Numbered from the stretch's first letter, positions 1-12,204 are shown. The stretch: DNA of 64,000 bases from Fennellomyces sp. T-0311 (GCA_025266875.1 JALLLT010000002.1:372001-436000), one strand, 5' to 3'. The notes: generated by a model not told the origin, from the letters alone. A program made the numbers and translations.

Positions 1-507
1 GGTTGACAGGCCCTTAAAAAGTTAAGCATCTCCACCTTCCCTTCTGTACATGAATCTTTAAGACACATGAGCAATGGGTGTAGCACCGTTACCCGAGTGC
101 AAGCCATTACGTGTGTACCTTTCATCCATTCATGGGCAAAAGCCTTTTTGGATCGGCGCCCGAGGAGCCGACTTTTTACTTGACGGACGGAAGCATCGCG
201 AACGATAATGCAGATCCTAGACGCGTGACAGACTATGCCCGATCTCCAAAGATGATCCGGCTACTGTAACGGACAACGCGTGTGGCAATCTTCGGTTGTA
301 CTGTGTCAGCACGGCCAGCCAGGGCGCTCTCCATGCGCCCCTTGAAAGTAGGTTTTTTAGCGTCGCACACACTCAGGGAAAGGAACCTAAAAATCTGCGG
401 GAGGTGGAATCAGTCTCGCGGCTTTCTTCTTTCTTTCGGTTCAAAAATCAGGGTAATGTCCGGCGAACGCGCGAGATGACTGACATGCTAAATGAATGTC
501 TATGTAG
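1..507. other. 5' edge, no gene recognised
   Basis: Only short overlapping reading frames without recognisable protein features occur here. The stretch presumably holds the promoter of the methyltransferase starting at 508. No convincing TATA box, tRNA or repeat was seen. Confidence 0.5.
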
Positions 508-2036
508 ATGGGAGCTGAAAAGTATAAGCCTACCACCTGGGCTGCTATCCAGAACGCCACGCTTCCCGCTCAAGGCGCTGGCAACCAGACCTTTGACAAT
601 CGCGTGTTCTTTGGCGTTGCGCTTGGCGTTCCCGCCTATCTGACCTACACGCTTGGCCTTCCCTTCTGGTTTTTCTTGGTTCTGGCTGTTCTCCTGTTCT
701 TGCCCATTCTGGCCGTAACCTTATACCTGACGTCGCGTTTCGCGTCGCGCTACCGCAACCGTGTCGACTTGCCTGGCAAGCCTATCGAAGAGTACATCAC
801 CATCCACGACCCCGAGCTGAAGGCCAGCTACCATGGCCGCAACAAGATCCCCATGGAGCTTTTCTTTGAATCTTACTTTGAAGGCAAGATCGACTTTAAC
901 GGCGATCCGCTTGAAATTATGGAAGCCCGCCACGACTGGGCTGCGTTCCAGTTCCAGCTTGGCCAGTTCAAGTTCTTCTTGACCCAGTGGTTGCCCGAGA
1001 CCTTCTGGCACTCGCGCGACCAGGATGAAAACCAGGTCCGTGATCACTATGACCGCGGTGACGACTTTTACGAAGGATTCTTGGGCCCCTTGATGGTCTA
1101 CACCAGCGGCATCATTTCCGACAAGAACAAGCGCGAGACGCTCGAGGAATTGCAGGAGAACAAGATGCGTTTGATTTGCGAGAAGATCCACATGAAGGAG
1201 GGTGAGAAGCATCTGGATATTGGCTGCGGTTGGGGTACCTTGACTGGCTTTGCTGCCAAGCACTACAAAACCGACTCCACCGGTGTCAGCTTGTCGCGTA
1301 ACCAAGTCGCTTATGGCAACAAGCGTTTCGAAGAACAAGGTATCAAGGATAAGGCTAACCTTGTCTGCATGGATTTCCGCAACTTCCCCGCCGGCGCCAA
1401 GTATGACAAGATTACCTGTGTCGAGATGGCTGAACACGTCGGTATTCGCCGCTTCCAAACCTTCTTGCATGACGTTCGTGAACTTTTGGATGACGATGGC
1501 ATGTTCTTCATGCAAGTCGCTGGTCTCCGTGCCACCTGGCAATACGAGGATTTCATCTGGTAGGGTCTGGAAAGAGTGCATCTGGATTACATCTTAATTA
1601 CCATTTTTCTTAGGGGTCTTTTCATGGCCAAGTATATCTTCCCTGGTGCTGATGCTTCTACTCCTCTCAACTGGTACATCAATCAGCTCGAGACCGCCGG
1701 CTTTGAAATCCACAACGTCGATACTGTCGGTGTCCACTACTCTGCCACTTTGGAGCGATGGTACCACAACTGGAATAAGAACAAGGAGCCCTTGCGCGCC
1801 AAATACGGCGACAAGATGTAAGTTGTGCTCTTTATTTGGTCTATCGTTTCAACGTCCAGCTAATCTTGCCGTGTCATAGCGTCCGTGTCTGGGAAGTCTT
1901 CCTTTCGTGGTCTACTATCATTGCTCGCCAGGGCAGTGCCACCTGCTTCCAGATCACCGCCAACAAGAACCGCAACGACTTTGACCGTGCTGCTCTGATC
2001 TGCAACCGCACCAACCCCTCTGCTTGGGCGAAATAA
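508..2036 (+). CDS. Sphingolipid C9-methyltransferase
   Basis: Predicted SAM-dependent enzyme that adds the C9 methyl branch to the sphingadienine base of fungal glucosylceramide, in ER/Golgi membranes. Three exons (508-1559, 1614-1817, 1880-2036) give 470 aa, about the family size. Two hydrophobic segments lie at residues 31-75. A cyclopropane-fatty-acyl-synthase-like methyltransferase domain follows, with SAM motif I HLDIGCGWGT at about residue 235 and the family pattern YDRGDDFYEGFLG before it. The splice joins keep family sequence: FIW|GLFMAKYIFPG, then GDKI|VRVWEVFLSW. The ATG at 508 gives the N-terminus expected for the family; the short frames upstream are in other frames. ATP1 starts 215 bp downstream on the same strand. 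The family assignment is strong; the substrate is inferred from fungal homologues. Confidence 0.93.
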
Positions 2037-2067
2037 ACTGTAGCTGTAAAGAACCTAGTAAATTAAA

Positions 2068-2073
2068 AATAAA
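2068..2073 (+). terminator. AATAAA poly(A) signal of the methyltransferase gene
   Basis: An AATAAA hexamer lies about 30 nt after the stop codon at 2036, within an A-rich stretch. Its position fits 3'-end formation before the ATP1 promoter. Confidence 0.4.
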
Positions 2074-2250
2074 AAGTAGTTTTTTTCTTAGCAACAAATG
2101 ATCATGTTGGCATGGTAACCCCCGGTTGCGATGGCACGACAGCGGCAGTCACGCACCAAAACACTCAGTTTTGCCGCATTTCAATTTTTTTAGACACACA
2201 CAGAAAAAACACCCACCCCTCTTCATTCAGCGCCCACCCCGTGCTTCATC

Positions 2251-4086
2251 ATGTTGAGAAACGCTGCTCGTCTTGCACGCCCCACGTTGGCCTCCCTCGC
2301 CAAGTCCTCGGCTGTGAGTACAGTGAACCCTTACGACAGAAACGCGAAACGCATTCGAGAAAGCAGAAAAACTCATTGAACGACGGCTATAATAATTATA
2401 GATGCGCATCAATGCCGGTGCCGCCGCCACTGCCTTGAGAAGCTATGCCACCGCCAAGCCTTCGACCTCGGAAGTATCTTCTGTTCTTGAGCAGCGCATT
2501 CTCGGTGCCTCTGCTGAAGCCGACCTTCAGGAAACCGGTCGTGTCTTGTCCATTGGTGACGGTATTGCCCGTGTCTATGGTTTGAAGAACTGCCAGGCCG
2601 AAGAGATGGTTGAGTTCTCGAGCGGTTTGAAGGTACTTTGTATACGAAAGGAAGGAGACACGGAATTAACGTGCGAGGATATAGGGTATGGCCCTTAACT
2701 TGGAAGCCGACAACGTCGGTATTGTCGTTTTCGGTAACGATCGTTTGATCAAGGAAGGTGACACTGTCAAGCGTACCGGTGCCATTGTCGACGTTCCCGT
2801 CGGTCCCGGCGTGTTGGGTCGTGTTGTCGATGCCCTCGGTAACCCCATTGACGGTAAGGGTCCTCTTGAGACTGTTGGCCGCTCGCGTGTCCAGGTTAAG
2901 GCTCCTGGCATTTTGCCCCGTCACTCCGTCAACGAGCCCATGCAGACTGGTATCAAGTCTGTCGACTCCATGGTTCCCATCGGTCGTGGTCAGCGTGAGT
3001 TGATTATTGGTGATCGTCAGACCGGTAAGACCGCCGTCGCCCTCGACACCATCCTTAACCAGAAGAACTGGAACAACGGCAGCGATGAGGCCAAGAAGCT
3101 CTACTGTATCTACGTCGCCGTCGGTCAGAAGCGTTCGACTGTTGCCCAGCTCGTCAGCACCCTTGAGGAGAACGATGCCATGAAGTACACCGTCGTCGTT
3201 GCTGCCACCGCCTCTGAAGCCGCTCCCCTTCAGTACTTGGCTCCTTTCTCTGGTGCCGCTTTCGGTGAATGGTTCCGTGACAACGGTCGCCACTCCTTGA
3301 TCATCTATGACGATTTGTCCAAGCAGGCCGTTGCCTACCGTCAGATGTCCCTTTTGCTTCGTCGTCCCCCTGGTCGTGAGGCTTACCCCGGTGATGTCTT
3401 CTACCTCCACTCCCGTTTGTTGGAGCGTGCCGCCAAGATGAACAAGAGCTTCGGTTACGGTTCCATGACCGCCTTGCCCATCATGTAAGTTGACTTAGCA
3501 AGTGTCACATTGGACCTATTGCTAACTCGCGCATAGTGAAACCCAAGGTGGTGATGTGTCCGCTTACATTCCTACCAACGTCATTTCCATCACTGACGGA
3601 CAGATCTTCTTGGAAGCCGAACTCTTCTTCAAGGGTATCCGTCCCGCCATTAACGTCGGTTTGTCCGTCTCTCGTGTCGGTTCCGCTGCCCAGACCAAGG
3701 CCATGAAGCAGGTCGCTGGTTCGCTCAAGCTTTTCTTGGCCCAGTACCGTGAAGTCGCCGCCTTCGCCCAGTTCGGTTCCGATTTGGATGCCTCCACCCA
3801 GTTCTTGTTGAACCGTGGTGCCCGTCTTACCGAGTTGTTGAAGCAGCCCCAGTACACCCCCTTGGCCATTGAGGTCCAGGTCCCCATTGTGTTCGCTGGT
3901 GTCAACGGTTTCCTTGACAAGCTGCCCGTCAACAAGGTTGTCGACTGGGAAAAGGACTTCATTGGCCACATCCAGTCCGAGCACAAGGCTACCCTTGAGG
4001 AGATCAAGTCCCAGGGTGTCCTCTCCAAGGATCTTGAGGCTAAGCTCCGTGATATCTGCGAGAACCATGTCAAGTCCTTCTTGTAA
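2251..4086 (+). CDS. ATP1: Mitochondrial F1Fo-ATP synthase subunit alpha
   Basis: Alpha subunit of the F1 catalytic head, in the mitochondrial matrix. Four exons (2251-2313, 2402-2632, 2685-3484, 3537-4086) encode 547 aa, the usual length. The first 21-aa exon, [20 protein letters not shown]..., reads as a basic, Ser/Ala-rich import presequence. Conserved blocks include [10 protein letters not shown], the Walker A motif GDRQTGKT at about residues 207-214, the [20 protein letters not shown] stretch and ESYIPTNV-like [15 protein letters not shown]. The intron joins restore family sequence: [15 protein letters not shown] and [12 protein letters not shown]. Codon use is strongly biased to C-ending codons, as expected for a highly expressed gene. 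A long antisense frame at 2409-3410 is a by-product of this bias. Confidence 0.98.
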
Positions 4087-4834
4087 AATGTTTGACATTC
4101 ATGTTACTTAGATATTGAAAAAAAATGATTTCATAATATCGAAACATTCATCCACGTGCATATTATATTTGTTGGTTTATTTGGGCTTTGTAAAGATAAA
4201 TTGGTCTAGGATGGTGGAGTTGTTACTTGGAGTATATACGTCGTTTACAACTATGCCGTACTCGACAGCAGCCATAGTAATTATAGCTCATAATGTTTAA
4301 CTTCCAAATTTGTCGCATGTCTGTCAATTTACCGGTCCATTTGTGTAAAAAGGGATATGTTGGTGTTTCAAGTGCGTTTACATCGTACTTCCGTGTGATT
4401 GAATAACGATAACAACTTCTTGCAAGTAACTTGCGCGCATTGGGTATATTTCATCTCAAATATACGTAAACCAGTAGCATTCAAAAAATATGCCTGTTGC
4501 GTATGAACCAAAAAGTTGTTGGGGCAAAGTACAATCTAAACCAATAGAGGCATCCCCCAGCTTGGCAATACTTTACAGCGTTTTAAGAACGGTTAAATGT
4601 ATATGTAAAATTTGATCGCCTCCCTCATCTTAGGCCAGTGCATGATATGGGCAAATCGCAGTGAAGATGACGTTCAAGTAGCAAACTAAATTAGATGTAG
4701 CTACGTACCAAGTTCATGAAAGATATGCCATCAGTGTTTGTTTCACAAATGACATCAGTGCAACGTCATGCAATGCAGAATCCAAAAGCATATTTTCCGG
4801 CTGTCTTTCTTTTATCTTTGCAGCTTTGTTCACT
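4087..4834. other. Intergenic, A+T-rich, no gene recognised
   Basis: This carries the 3' end of ATP1 and the promoter of the small gene at 4835. Short open frames (for example 4115-4300) show no domain or conserved pattern. Confidence 0.5.
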
Positions 4835-5116
4835 ATGTTGCGGTCACTTGCAAGTCTTTCCCGTCGGTCATTCCATCAAACCATTCGTGCGCCTAATGGT
4901 AACAATATAAAAACGCCCTGTCGCCGACTCAAACTAACATTCACGCTCGCAGAGAAAGAAGAGGCAGCCAAACTAGCTGAAAAGCACGTCGGCAAGATTC
5001 GGAAGGAAGAAGCCAACAAAGAACAGCAACCATCGCCAATCTCACCGGAAGCGCGTCAGAAGTTATCTGAGATGGATAAGAAAGCCGAGCAGCATGACGA
5101 AAAAGCAAAGCAATAA
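4835..5116 (+). CDS. Small presequence-bearing charged protein (unassigned)
   Basis: Two exons (4835-4898 and 4953-5116) give a 75-aa protein. The intron has a clear CTAAC branch point near 4934 and a CAG acceptor. The first 20 residues, MLRSLASLSRRSFHQTIRAP, look like a mitochondrial presequence (basic, Ser/Leu-rich, no acids). The rest is very rich in Lys, Glu, Gln and Ala and likely forms a helix or coiled coil. It lies 750 bp after ATP1 and is about the size of the F1-ATPase inhibitor, but I do not see the inhibitor signature and do not assign that function. Without splicing, the frame stays open to the same stop, so an unspliced 93-aa form is possible. Confidence 0.6.
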   Translation: MLRSLASLSRRSFHQTIRAPNGNNIKTPCRRLKLTFTLAEKEEAAKLAEKHVGKIRKEEANKEQQPSPISPEARQKLSEMDKKAEQHDEKAKQ

Positions 5117-5220
5117 AACGCCTCCCGGTTTTTGCATGTGTATATATGTATCGTGTGTATCAGAGCTGTGTGTATGCGAAGTATGTACAATAAAAGAGAT
5201 CGGCTTCGGGGCATTGGCTA

Positions 5221-6735
5221 TTATGAAGTAAAGACGCCAGAGGTCGAAACAACCATGACGAAGAAGCCCCAGAAAATGAGCAGGCCCGCTGCCACATCAA
5301 GTACCGTTGAGCGCTTTTCAGAAGGGTGATCAAGTAAGGTATCATGCTCGTCCTCGGTCAGCTGCTTGCTGAGCGATGACCGGCGTCCTGCAAACAGATA
5401 TGCAACAGCAGGAACAATGTACGCAAGAGTCGTCGCAGCAAAGCCACCAACGAACGCATACACTTTGCCAAGGCTATGTACCGTAATACCCAGATACAGC
5501 AGCGACACGAATACTAGGACGGTGACCATAAAGTGCTCGACTTTGCTCGGATGACGGTCAGCTGTCTCAAAGCCAATCAGCTTCTGTACACATTCGCGTG
5601 TCGGATAGAACCCCATTCTTTAAGCAAAGGATCAGCAAAACAACTCTTCATATACAGAGTTGCAATGGGACTTACGGGATAGTTAGGATCATGCTGAAGC
5701 CAAGCGCAAAGCGGCCAATATTAATAATGCCGTCGTCGGGCGCAAAATTGAGGAACAGGTTGGACTGCACCTTGTCGCCAAATGGCAAGTAACCCACCAG
5801 CGCGAATACCATGGTTACTGTCCAACTCATGGTTGTCGCGGTGACCGTGGTCATGTACCAAGCCTGCGAAGACTGGTTGCGCTGGCTGAGATAGTTGTTG
5901 AACGCCACATGCGGGCACGCGAAGGCGAACGCAATGATTCCCAATGCGCCAAGCATATCAGGGCCTGTCCAAGTAATTGGCAGGACATAATCATCGGGTA
6001 TGTAGACAGGCGCGCGAATAAGAATGACGAGAATAATGATTGGGATGCACAAGACCGAAATCACCGACCATCGTGCAAGCGCGCCGATCGATCGCGGTAG
6101 ATTGAGTGGGAAAACCTAAAAACAGAACTCGTGTGGGAATCGGCCCGTCTGTAAGGGTCCCGCTCAAAACTTACAATGAAAGCTGAGATGAGACAGACAA
6201 TGAGCTCGCGGCTGAGATTGTGGTCTGGGAAGTAGAGGTTTATCAAAACGGGAATGGTGTCACCCATTACTGGACAGGTTGCTTGTGAGCTTTCGGTTCG
6301 CCTTTTTTTCCCATTGGTGCACTTACATATGAAGTAGCTGATGACGATTCCAACGGATTGGACAAGTAGAACGATGTTTAGAAAATAGAATCCTGGGCGG
6401 CCCAGCAAGTGTTCGACCAGATCGGCATATTTGAATATTTGCACTCGACGGCCGGCTATAATGAGCATGTAAAGCCCCAGCTGCGACACAACGGCAACAA
6501 AGACCGATATTGCCAAGCCAAAGACAAAGCCGGCGTGGTAAAGAGCATATGAAATCCCAATGATACCCGAACCGACCGTAGCATTGACAAGATTAAAAGA
6601 AACTTCAAGTCCGTTGCGTGTGCCGTAGCCTGGCCGTCCAGATTGATACAGGTCTTGCTGGACCTTCGTCAGCGCTACCTCCGGAAGAGTTGCTTCTGAT
6701 GCGTCGACATGGGCGGTACTGCCGTAAACTGGCAT
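5221..6735 (-). CDS. Avt6/Avt7-like vacuolar amino-acid transporter
   Basis: Member of the amino acid/auxin permease family (SLC38-like), predicted to move neutral or acidic amino acids across the vacuolar membrane. Four exons on the minus strand (6735-6327, 6269-6175, 6115-5676, 5617-5221) give 446 aa with about 11 membrane segments. The hallmark N-terminal motif NLVNATVGSGIIGISYAL is present, and the pattern FAFACPHVAFNNYL lies mid-protein. All introns have GTAAGT-type donors and keep frame. The ATG at 6735 is preferred over an in-frame ATG at 6816 because a TTTAAA box lies at 6828-6833 and the tract between is pyrimidine-rich leader. Substrate and exact orthology are inferred. Confidence 0.92.
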
Positions 6736-8511
6736 GAAAAAGTGAGAGAAAAGTGGGGAAGATGGAGTGGAGGAAGAAAGAGGAAAAGAGAGATAAAGGA
6801 GCAGACCGCATTTCAAAACGGCGCCGATTTAAAAGAGGTCGGCTTCATCCCGACGAACCCAGCAATATGCAGGTAACCCCACTTGTGGTCACGTTTCCCG
6901 TTGTCCTGATCCATGATACCCAGGTGTCTATCGATTCATGATGAAACAGCTGTGTCTGCATCTTTTCGGCGCTGCTGAGTAAGTCAATAACGACAGCTGT
7001 GCAAAAAATGACTCATTTATAAGGGAATGCGTCAGGGACCAATTAAATTCGAGTGCGTCCCAAGCTCCTTGGCTTTGCTCTATTACGACATGATTATCTT
7101 TTTCTGATAACTTTCAAGTTAAATAGTGGTTCGCAGATGTTTCATAGATGAGATAAGTCTGCGTCTCTATCAATAGGGGCCGTCTAATTCCATGATCTTC
7201 TCCGTAACGGCAGAAGCACAATAGTAACTGTATCTAACAATGAGATATCTCTGCAACGTGCTTAATTTAGATCGTTAAATCAGCACGCTTATGCACGGGA
7301 TTATCGCTTTTCATAGCATGTCAGAGATTTGATTGACTCTTTCTCACTTGTTCCGTTCCTGTGTTTCCGCTCGGCTCTTCTTGTAAGTTTAAAAGGAATG
7401 ACGCCGGTGCCCGCGTGACCTCGCAGAATGACATATGACGCGATCACTGGCATGCCAGAGACAGGATGACAACTGTACCCCAGCTCATGGGATCAGCCAT
7501 TGTACTACATTTAAAGTGCATCCCCCTTTTCATCTGGACCGAGAAGCTAGACGTTCCCTTACGTTAAGAGTATTCCATGCTTAGTGACAAGTTAAAATAA
7601 AACTCCTTTTAATGGTTCGAAGTTAAACTTGATTATCATAATGGAGGTGGAAAAAATACAGACGCTCGGTCACTAACCACAGCACCTTGTCGATCTTTCC
7701 ACTTTTGTCTCCTTCGCTGAGTTCTTTTTCCCTATTATATATATATGTACACCACAGAAAAAGCCTTGAACGGTGAGACAACGTTCTTGGAAATGGGATT
7801 GAATATCTCGCAGGATACTTTGGTAACTATTTGTACTTTAGCTACTTAGCGAATTTTGAGCACTCTAATATTATACAATGTGTAGACAGCCTTATAAAAG
7901 TGTATCCTCGCTTATTCTAAAGTGCACGTTCCAGCACCTGATAAAGTGTGATCAAATAATGTATATGGTCATCGGAAGCAGCAATGGGAACCTAGGATTC
8001 CGAATGGGATAGAAAGCTTCTGTACTGTCAGGTAATCTTTTCATTATCGATAATGATTTTAAAAAGAACGTAAACGCACATCATCATTTTGACCCATGCA
8101 CTCACGTGTTTCACTTTGTTAGTAACAAGGTGACAAACAAGAATTTGGAATTATTGCAAAAGCTACTGTCTCCTCCCGCTTCTTCATCACATACTTATTA
8201 AGAGTTGTCCAAAGCTTTATGGCCGTTTTATTAATTGGTGCTTCACATAGTTTAATAAAAAGATAGCTATTGTACCATGTCCAATTTTTTTTTGGTCAAA
8301 CAGCTGTGTCCTTTCATTGTTATGTATGACATGTATAGAACACAGAAAGAGGTTTTTCCCATATGCCGTGCATAAATATATAATGACACGGTATCCTTGT
8401 ATGCGTGCAGCAGACAATTGGTGACGAATAAAGAGATACTAATTTTTCAAAATGCTCAGTATTTATATGTGGACGAATATGATATAGATATGCAATTTTA
8501 AATAACGCAGA
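6736..8511. other. Intergenic, about 1.8 kb, no gene recognised
   Basis: A+T-rich sequence between the transporter promoter and the 3' end of the methyltransferase. A short (TA)n-like run lies near 7733-7747. No domain-bearing frame or repeat was recognised. Confidence 0.5.
6828..6833 (-). promoter_or_regulatory. TATA-like TTTAAA box of the transporter gene
   Basis: A TTTAAA hexamer lies about 95 bp upstream of the transporter ATG on the minus strand. A C/T-rich stretch follows that could serve as the initiation region. Confidence 0.4.
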
Positions 8512-10049
8512 CTATGGGTTTGACAGCAATAACGATGTTGGTGTAAATACAAAGGAGTACCAATCGAACCGTCCGTCGTGTTTTACAACTTGTGCACAGA
8601 ACATTTCGACTCGTTGTTCATATTCATCTTGGTCAAGTCCCATCAGTGGTGCAAAGTATGGACTAACGAGATCAAATGCCCGTAATAAAACTGCCATGAA
8701 TTCTTCGCTCAATTTATCCTTTGCACCTAGTAGTATTTTATCGAGTTAGTAAAACGTTGCATTTTTCCAAAATAATAAAAAATGCAATATATAGACCTAA
8801 ATTTACATGCGCCCTTTTCGCTTCCAATATCTTCATATCTTCATTTTCAAGAATTTGAGGTATTTTGGGCGTGAAGTCGTAATCTTTGCCAGCAGCTTCA
8901 GCAACATTTCGTACTAAAGCATAGAAAGATCAGCGAAATTGAAGGAAATAAACGTGTGTAATATCCTACTTACGCGTCTCGACAAATGAGTCAATCATGA
9001 CGGTGCCCTTCGGCTACGTATAAAAGTGTCAGTAACGCATACGTAATCAATTATTAAGTTGCACATACTATAAAATACCCTTCGTATAGCTGTACAACAC
9101 CACCAGGTTTGAGTACGCGGCGCATCTCGCGTAACAATTCAAGCCAGGCGGTGATACCGAATCGGAAACTAAGCGCGCGCCCGTGAATCACGTCAAAGCT
9201 ATTGGCAGGATAAGGTAATAAGCCTTTGTGTATATCAACGGATTCAAATCGGATATTCTTGAGCATCGTTGCTTCTGGTAACGGGGATAATTCGTTCGGT
9301 GTATCGATACCAACAAAACTGCAGGCGGGGTATTGTACTGCCATGTCCTATGTGTGTATAAAAAAAACGTGGGTTGAGTTTTTTTACTCCCAAAAATTAT
9401 GCACAAGGTATTTTTATATGGCACTGTATTACCATGATCCAAGGGCCATTCCCGCAACCAATCTCAGCGACTCGCGCTCCTGGTTTAAGTTTCTGTCGTA
9501 CATTGGATGCCACGTTGCTAAAGTGTTAATATAATGTGTCAGCTGAGGATATAATTTGACTGCAGTGTCACCATGACGTACTCGCCGAATAGTCGCTTCA
9601 GTGCGAGATGTACCTATGTCAACACTTGTTAATAATTGGATTCGAAAAGGCTGCTAAAACAAAAGGGAAAACCTTACTGCGAAGAAACGGTCCTCCGAAT
9701 CCCAGTCATTGGGCAGGTAGAAACTGTCGGTGTGTAGTGCATAGTCTTCCGAGCGTTTTAGTGGACCCGTCAATGTCCGTCTTCGGTGGTTGGTAGGGGC
9801 TGGTGATACTGATGTTGATGTTGCAACGTTCGGTTGGGTTGGCGGAAGGTGTTTCCGTGGCGGGTCAAAGCTTGCTGCTCGATGAGAAACGCTACCGTAT
9901 GCTGGACGAGCCTGTGGTGCAGAAGAAGCTGAACGCTGTCGCGTAGGTGATGAAGGCTGCTGTACCGAACGGTGCCGGGGTTTATTATCAGCGGTTATAT
10001 CATCAATAGCCTCTTTTTGATGTTTTCGTTTGGACTGAACGCCACCCAT
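8512..10049 (-). CDS. Class I SAM-dependent methyltransferase (orphan, fungal)
   Basis: Seven exons (10049-9678, 9613-9582, 9517-9433, 9347-9069, 9013-8974, 8913-8797, 8726-8512) give 379 aa. Exon 2 is only 32 nt and exon 5 only 40 nt. The N-terminal 90 residues are polar and rich in Ser, Pro and basic residues, probably disordered. The methyltransferase_25/11-type core follows, with motif I VAEIGCGNGPW, an acidic strand-2 end FVGIDTP, the FDVIHGRAL block and VLKPGGVVQLYE. The entry block RFFAVHLALKRLFGDN is formed only when the 32-nt exon is included, which supports the model. Mucoromycete genomes typically hold several such orphan methyltransferases. The substrate is unknown. The arrestin gene lies upstream on the same strand. 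Confidence 0.88.
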
Positions 10050-10512
10050 AGCAAAAGAAAAGTAGAATACAGAAAAAAACAAGGGAAAAAGTGGGGCGAT
10101 AGACCCGATATAATAATAATAGATAAAAAAAGAAAGCGGGTTCTTTGTCCCGTTTCATATATTTTAATATGAACAACTGTTCCAGCCATTTGGGTGATCT
10201 GGTGTTACGTCCAGTGTTGCAAAACAATTTACACGGGCGATTGCGAGTGGGCATCGCGGGGTTTCATGGTGGAAAGTGGCCGGGAAGCAAAGGTCCGCGC
10301 CTGTAACTCGTGGCTCTTCCTTTGTCTACTCAGCAAAATAGGATATATATATGCGCCTTATAAATCAGGGTATCGTACAAAAGGACGGCCCGGAAAAATA
10401 CATATTCGCTCGTTTGGGTGGCCAGATAATATTAGGTAATTATTGTACATTGTCGATCGCTGCCAGCTTTGGCTTCGTCTCGGTTTTTTCTTCGTTTTTC
10501 ATTTTTCATTTT
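10050..10512. other. Intergenic between two minus-strand genes
   Basis: Holds the promoter of the methyltransferase and the 3' end of the arrestin gene. An A-rich tract lies at 10050-10135. No gene was seen. Confidence 0.45.
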
Positions 10513-12204
10513 TCATATGATCGGAGAAGGATGATGAGAGAGATCGTCGTCAATAAACGCTGCTGGCGGCGCACCTTCATGGAGCACTTCATAATATGTG
10601 GGTAGTTTTTCAAACCCGCGCAAATGGTCGTCTCCATTGTTGTCACTGTACCGCTGAGTTTGATCCGCACCGATAATGTCGATCCAGTCATCGTCGTTGC
10701 CATGTTCCCATTCATACATATCCTGTTGTACAACCGCCGGTATGGTAACCCCTCCGCTGTTGATAGGTACCGTTCCGATGACCACCGGAAAGCTCAAAGA
10801 CATCTTCCGCACTTGATCATTAGCAAAGTGGACAATCACACGGATCTTATGGGTAATCTTCAACGAATGGGTATCCACATCTTGACCAATATGCGGTGAA
10901 TCAATACGGATTGATAACGGAAGATTGCTGATTTCATCTCTTTCAGGATCAATGATATGTTTTACAGCTACATTGATGTCTTTAGTCAGTTAACCCATTT
11001 CCTTGGCGCAAATTCATAAAAAAGGAGAAGTAAAGCCCTCCCCCCCAAAAAAAGCTTATATTTTCCCCCCGTGGCAAACTTACATATTGGTCTTGAAGAT
11101 TTGGAAACGAGTATTTCGGCCGGTAATGGATCGGATTCACGGATTCGTCCGGCGCGTAACCTGTTTTCGTAAACTTTGTTAGCATATCGTAACCCCTTTT
11201 CTCCTTAAAGTCGATCAGTAAACATACGGATATTGCTCTGTTTGTTCCAGGCATACTTCCACGGAAGCAATGGTGGCGGCGTCACATAAGGGAAAGAAAT
11301 GGCAAACAAGGTCAGCCTTTTTCTTTTGTATGCACAAATATTTGGCCATTGAGACTTCGTATCGCAGGTGATTTTCTCTGCAGCCGCGGTACCGTATTCG
11401 TTGTTGGAATTCAAGGATCTGCAAGCTGCCGTGGCCGTGGCAAAACACGTGGATAGGCTTTATAATACGCAGTAACTTTTGCTTTTGCTTAGCAAATAAT
11501 TTTGGCCGCTCTTGCAGTGCAGATACTGATTGTTGTTGTTGCGAGGATGATACAGATGATGTGGATGACGAGGAAGAACGACTGAAGCGTCGGGAGGATT
11601 TTGAGCTAGTGCTGGTAAGAAAACTGAACGAGGCGCTGGATCGGGCGTTCCAGTATGTGAGTTTGGCAATTTCCCTAAATGATGCAAGGCGCAGCTTTGC
11701 GGAGAGCTCGTAAGTTATGGAGTGGCGGGGCAGCAGCATAGACGGAGGCAGCTGATCCACATTGTTTATAACCAACTCAAACGGCCAGCGTGTCACGCCT
11801 GCTTCCAATGATACTGGCGATGACGTTGAGTTGTCGAACAGGTGAACGCTCTCCCGAATAATGGTCTGACTGGCGCTTGCATAGCCTAGCGCAGCATTTA
11901 AGGCACGGCGTGTCACGCGATCCACGAGGGGAATAGTGCTGTTGCTATGGAGAACGGCGACGGGCCATAGCTGGACATCGTTTTCGTCGAGGAGCGGCTC
12001 GGTCTGGCGAAGGATGTCATTGGAAATAATGTTGCGAACCGTTCCTTTGAGTTGGATAGTGATCTGGCGCACTTGGATCGGTCTTAACAATGTGAGCTGT
12101 ACATGTCCCTTGAGCGTAAATGCTGCGTTGGGTATCATGTTCTCACCCGTAAAGAGGTTGAGGGTGTCGGTTTCAGGCTGGATGTCGATGGAAACGACGG
12201 ACAT
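10513..12204 (-). CDS. Alpha-arrestin (ART-like ubiquitin-ligase adaptor)
   Basis: Three exons (12204-11228, 11160-11084, 10979-10513) give 506 aa. The N-terminal arrestin fold shows the IDIQPETDTLNLFTGE start and a WPFELVI block. The C-terminal arrestin half follows intron 1, with SRPIYINVAVKHIID and LPLSIRIDSP. A Ser/Gln-rich insert of about 40 residues lies near residue 210-250. An LPTY motif at about residues 477-480 matches the [LP]PxY motif used to bind WW domains of Rsp5/Nedd4 ligases. The likely role is recruiting the ligase to plasma-membrane transporters for endocytosis; targets are unknown. The first intron is 67 nt (donor GTATGT, branch point CTAAC at about 11178, acceptor CAG). 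A naive reading shows an apparent frame break there, which this intron removes. Confidence 0.85.

Noticed and set aside
721..1581. Long antisense frame over the sphingolipid methyltransferase
   Set aside because: Same cause: biased codons on the sense strand leave the antisense free of stops. It has no recognisable domain.
2409..3410. 333-codon open frame antisense to ATP1
   Set aside because: It is the mirror of a gene with strong codon bias; the sense strand encodes an intact ATP synthase alpha subunit.
4826..4834. TTG start nine bases upstream of the small mitochondrial gene
   Set aside because: The ATG at 4835 begins the presequence and is the standard start; TTG starts are not expected in nuclear genes.
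11161..11260. Apparent frameshift in the arrestin gene
   Set aside because: A 67-nt intron (11227-11161) with GTATGT donor, CTAAC branch point and CAG acceptor restores frame and family sequence. Competing 20-nt and 53-nt introns give the wrong frame into exon 3.
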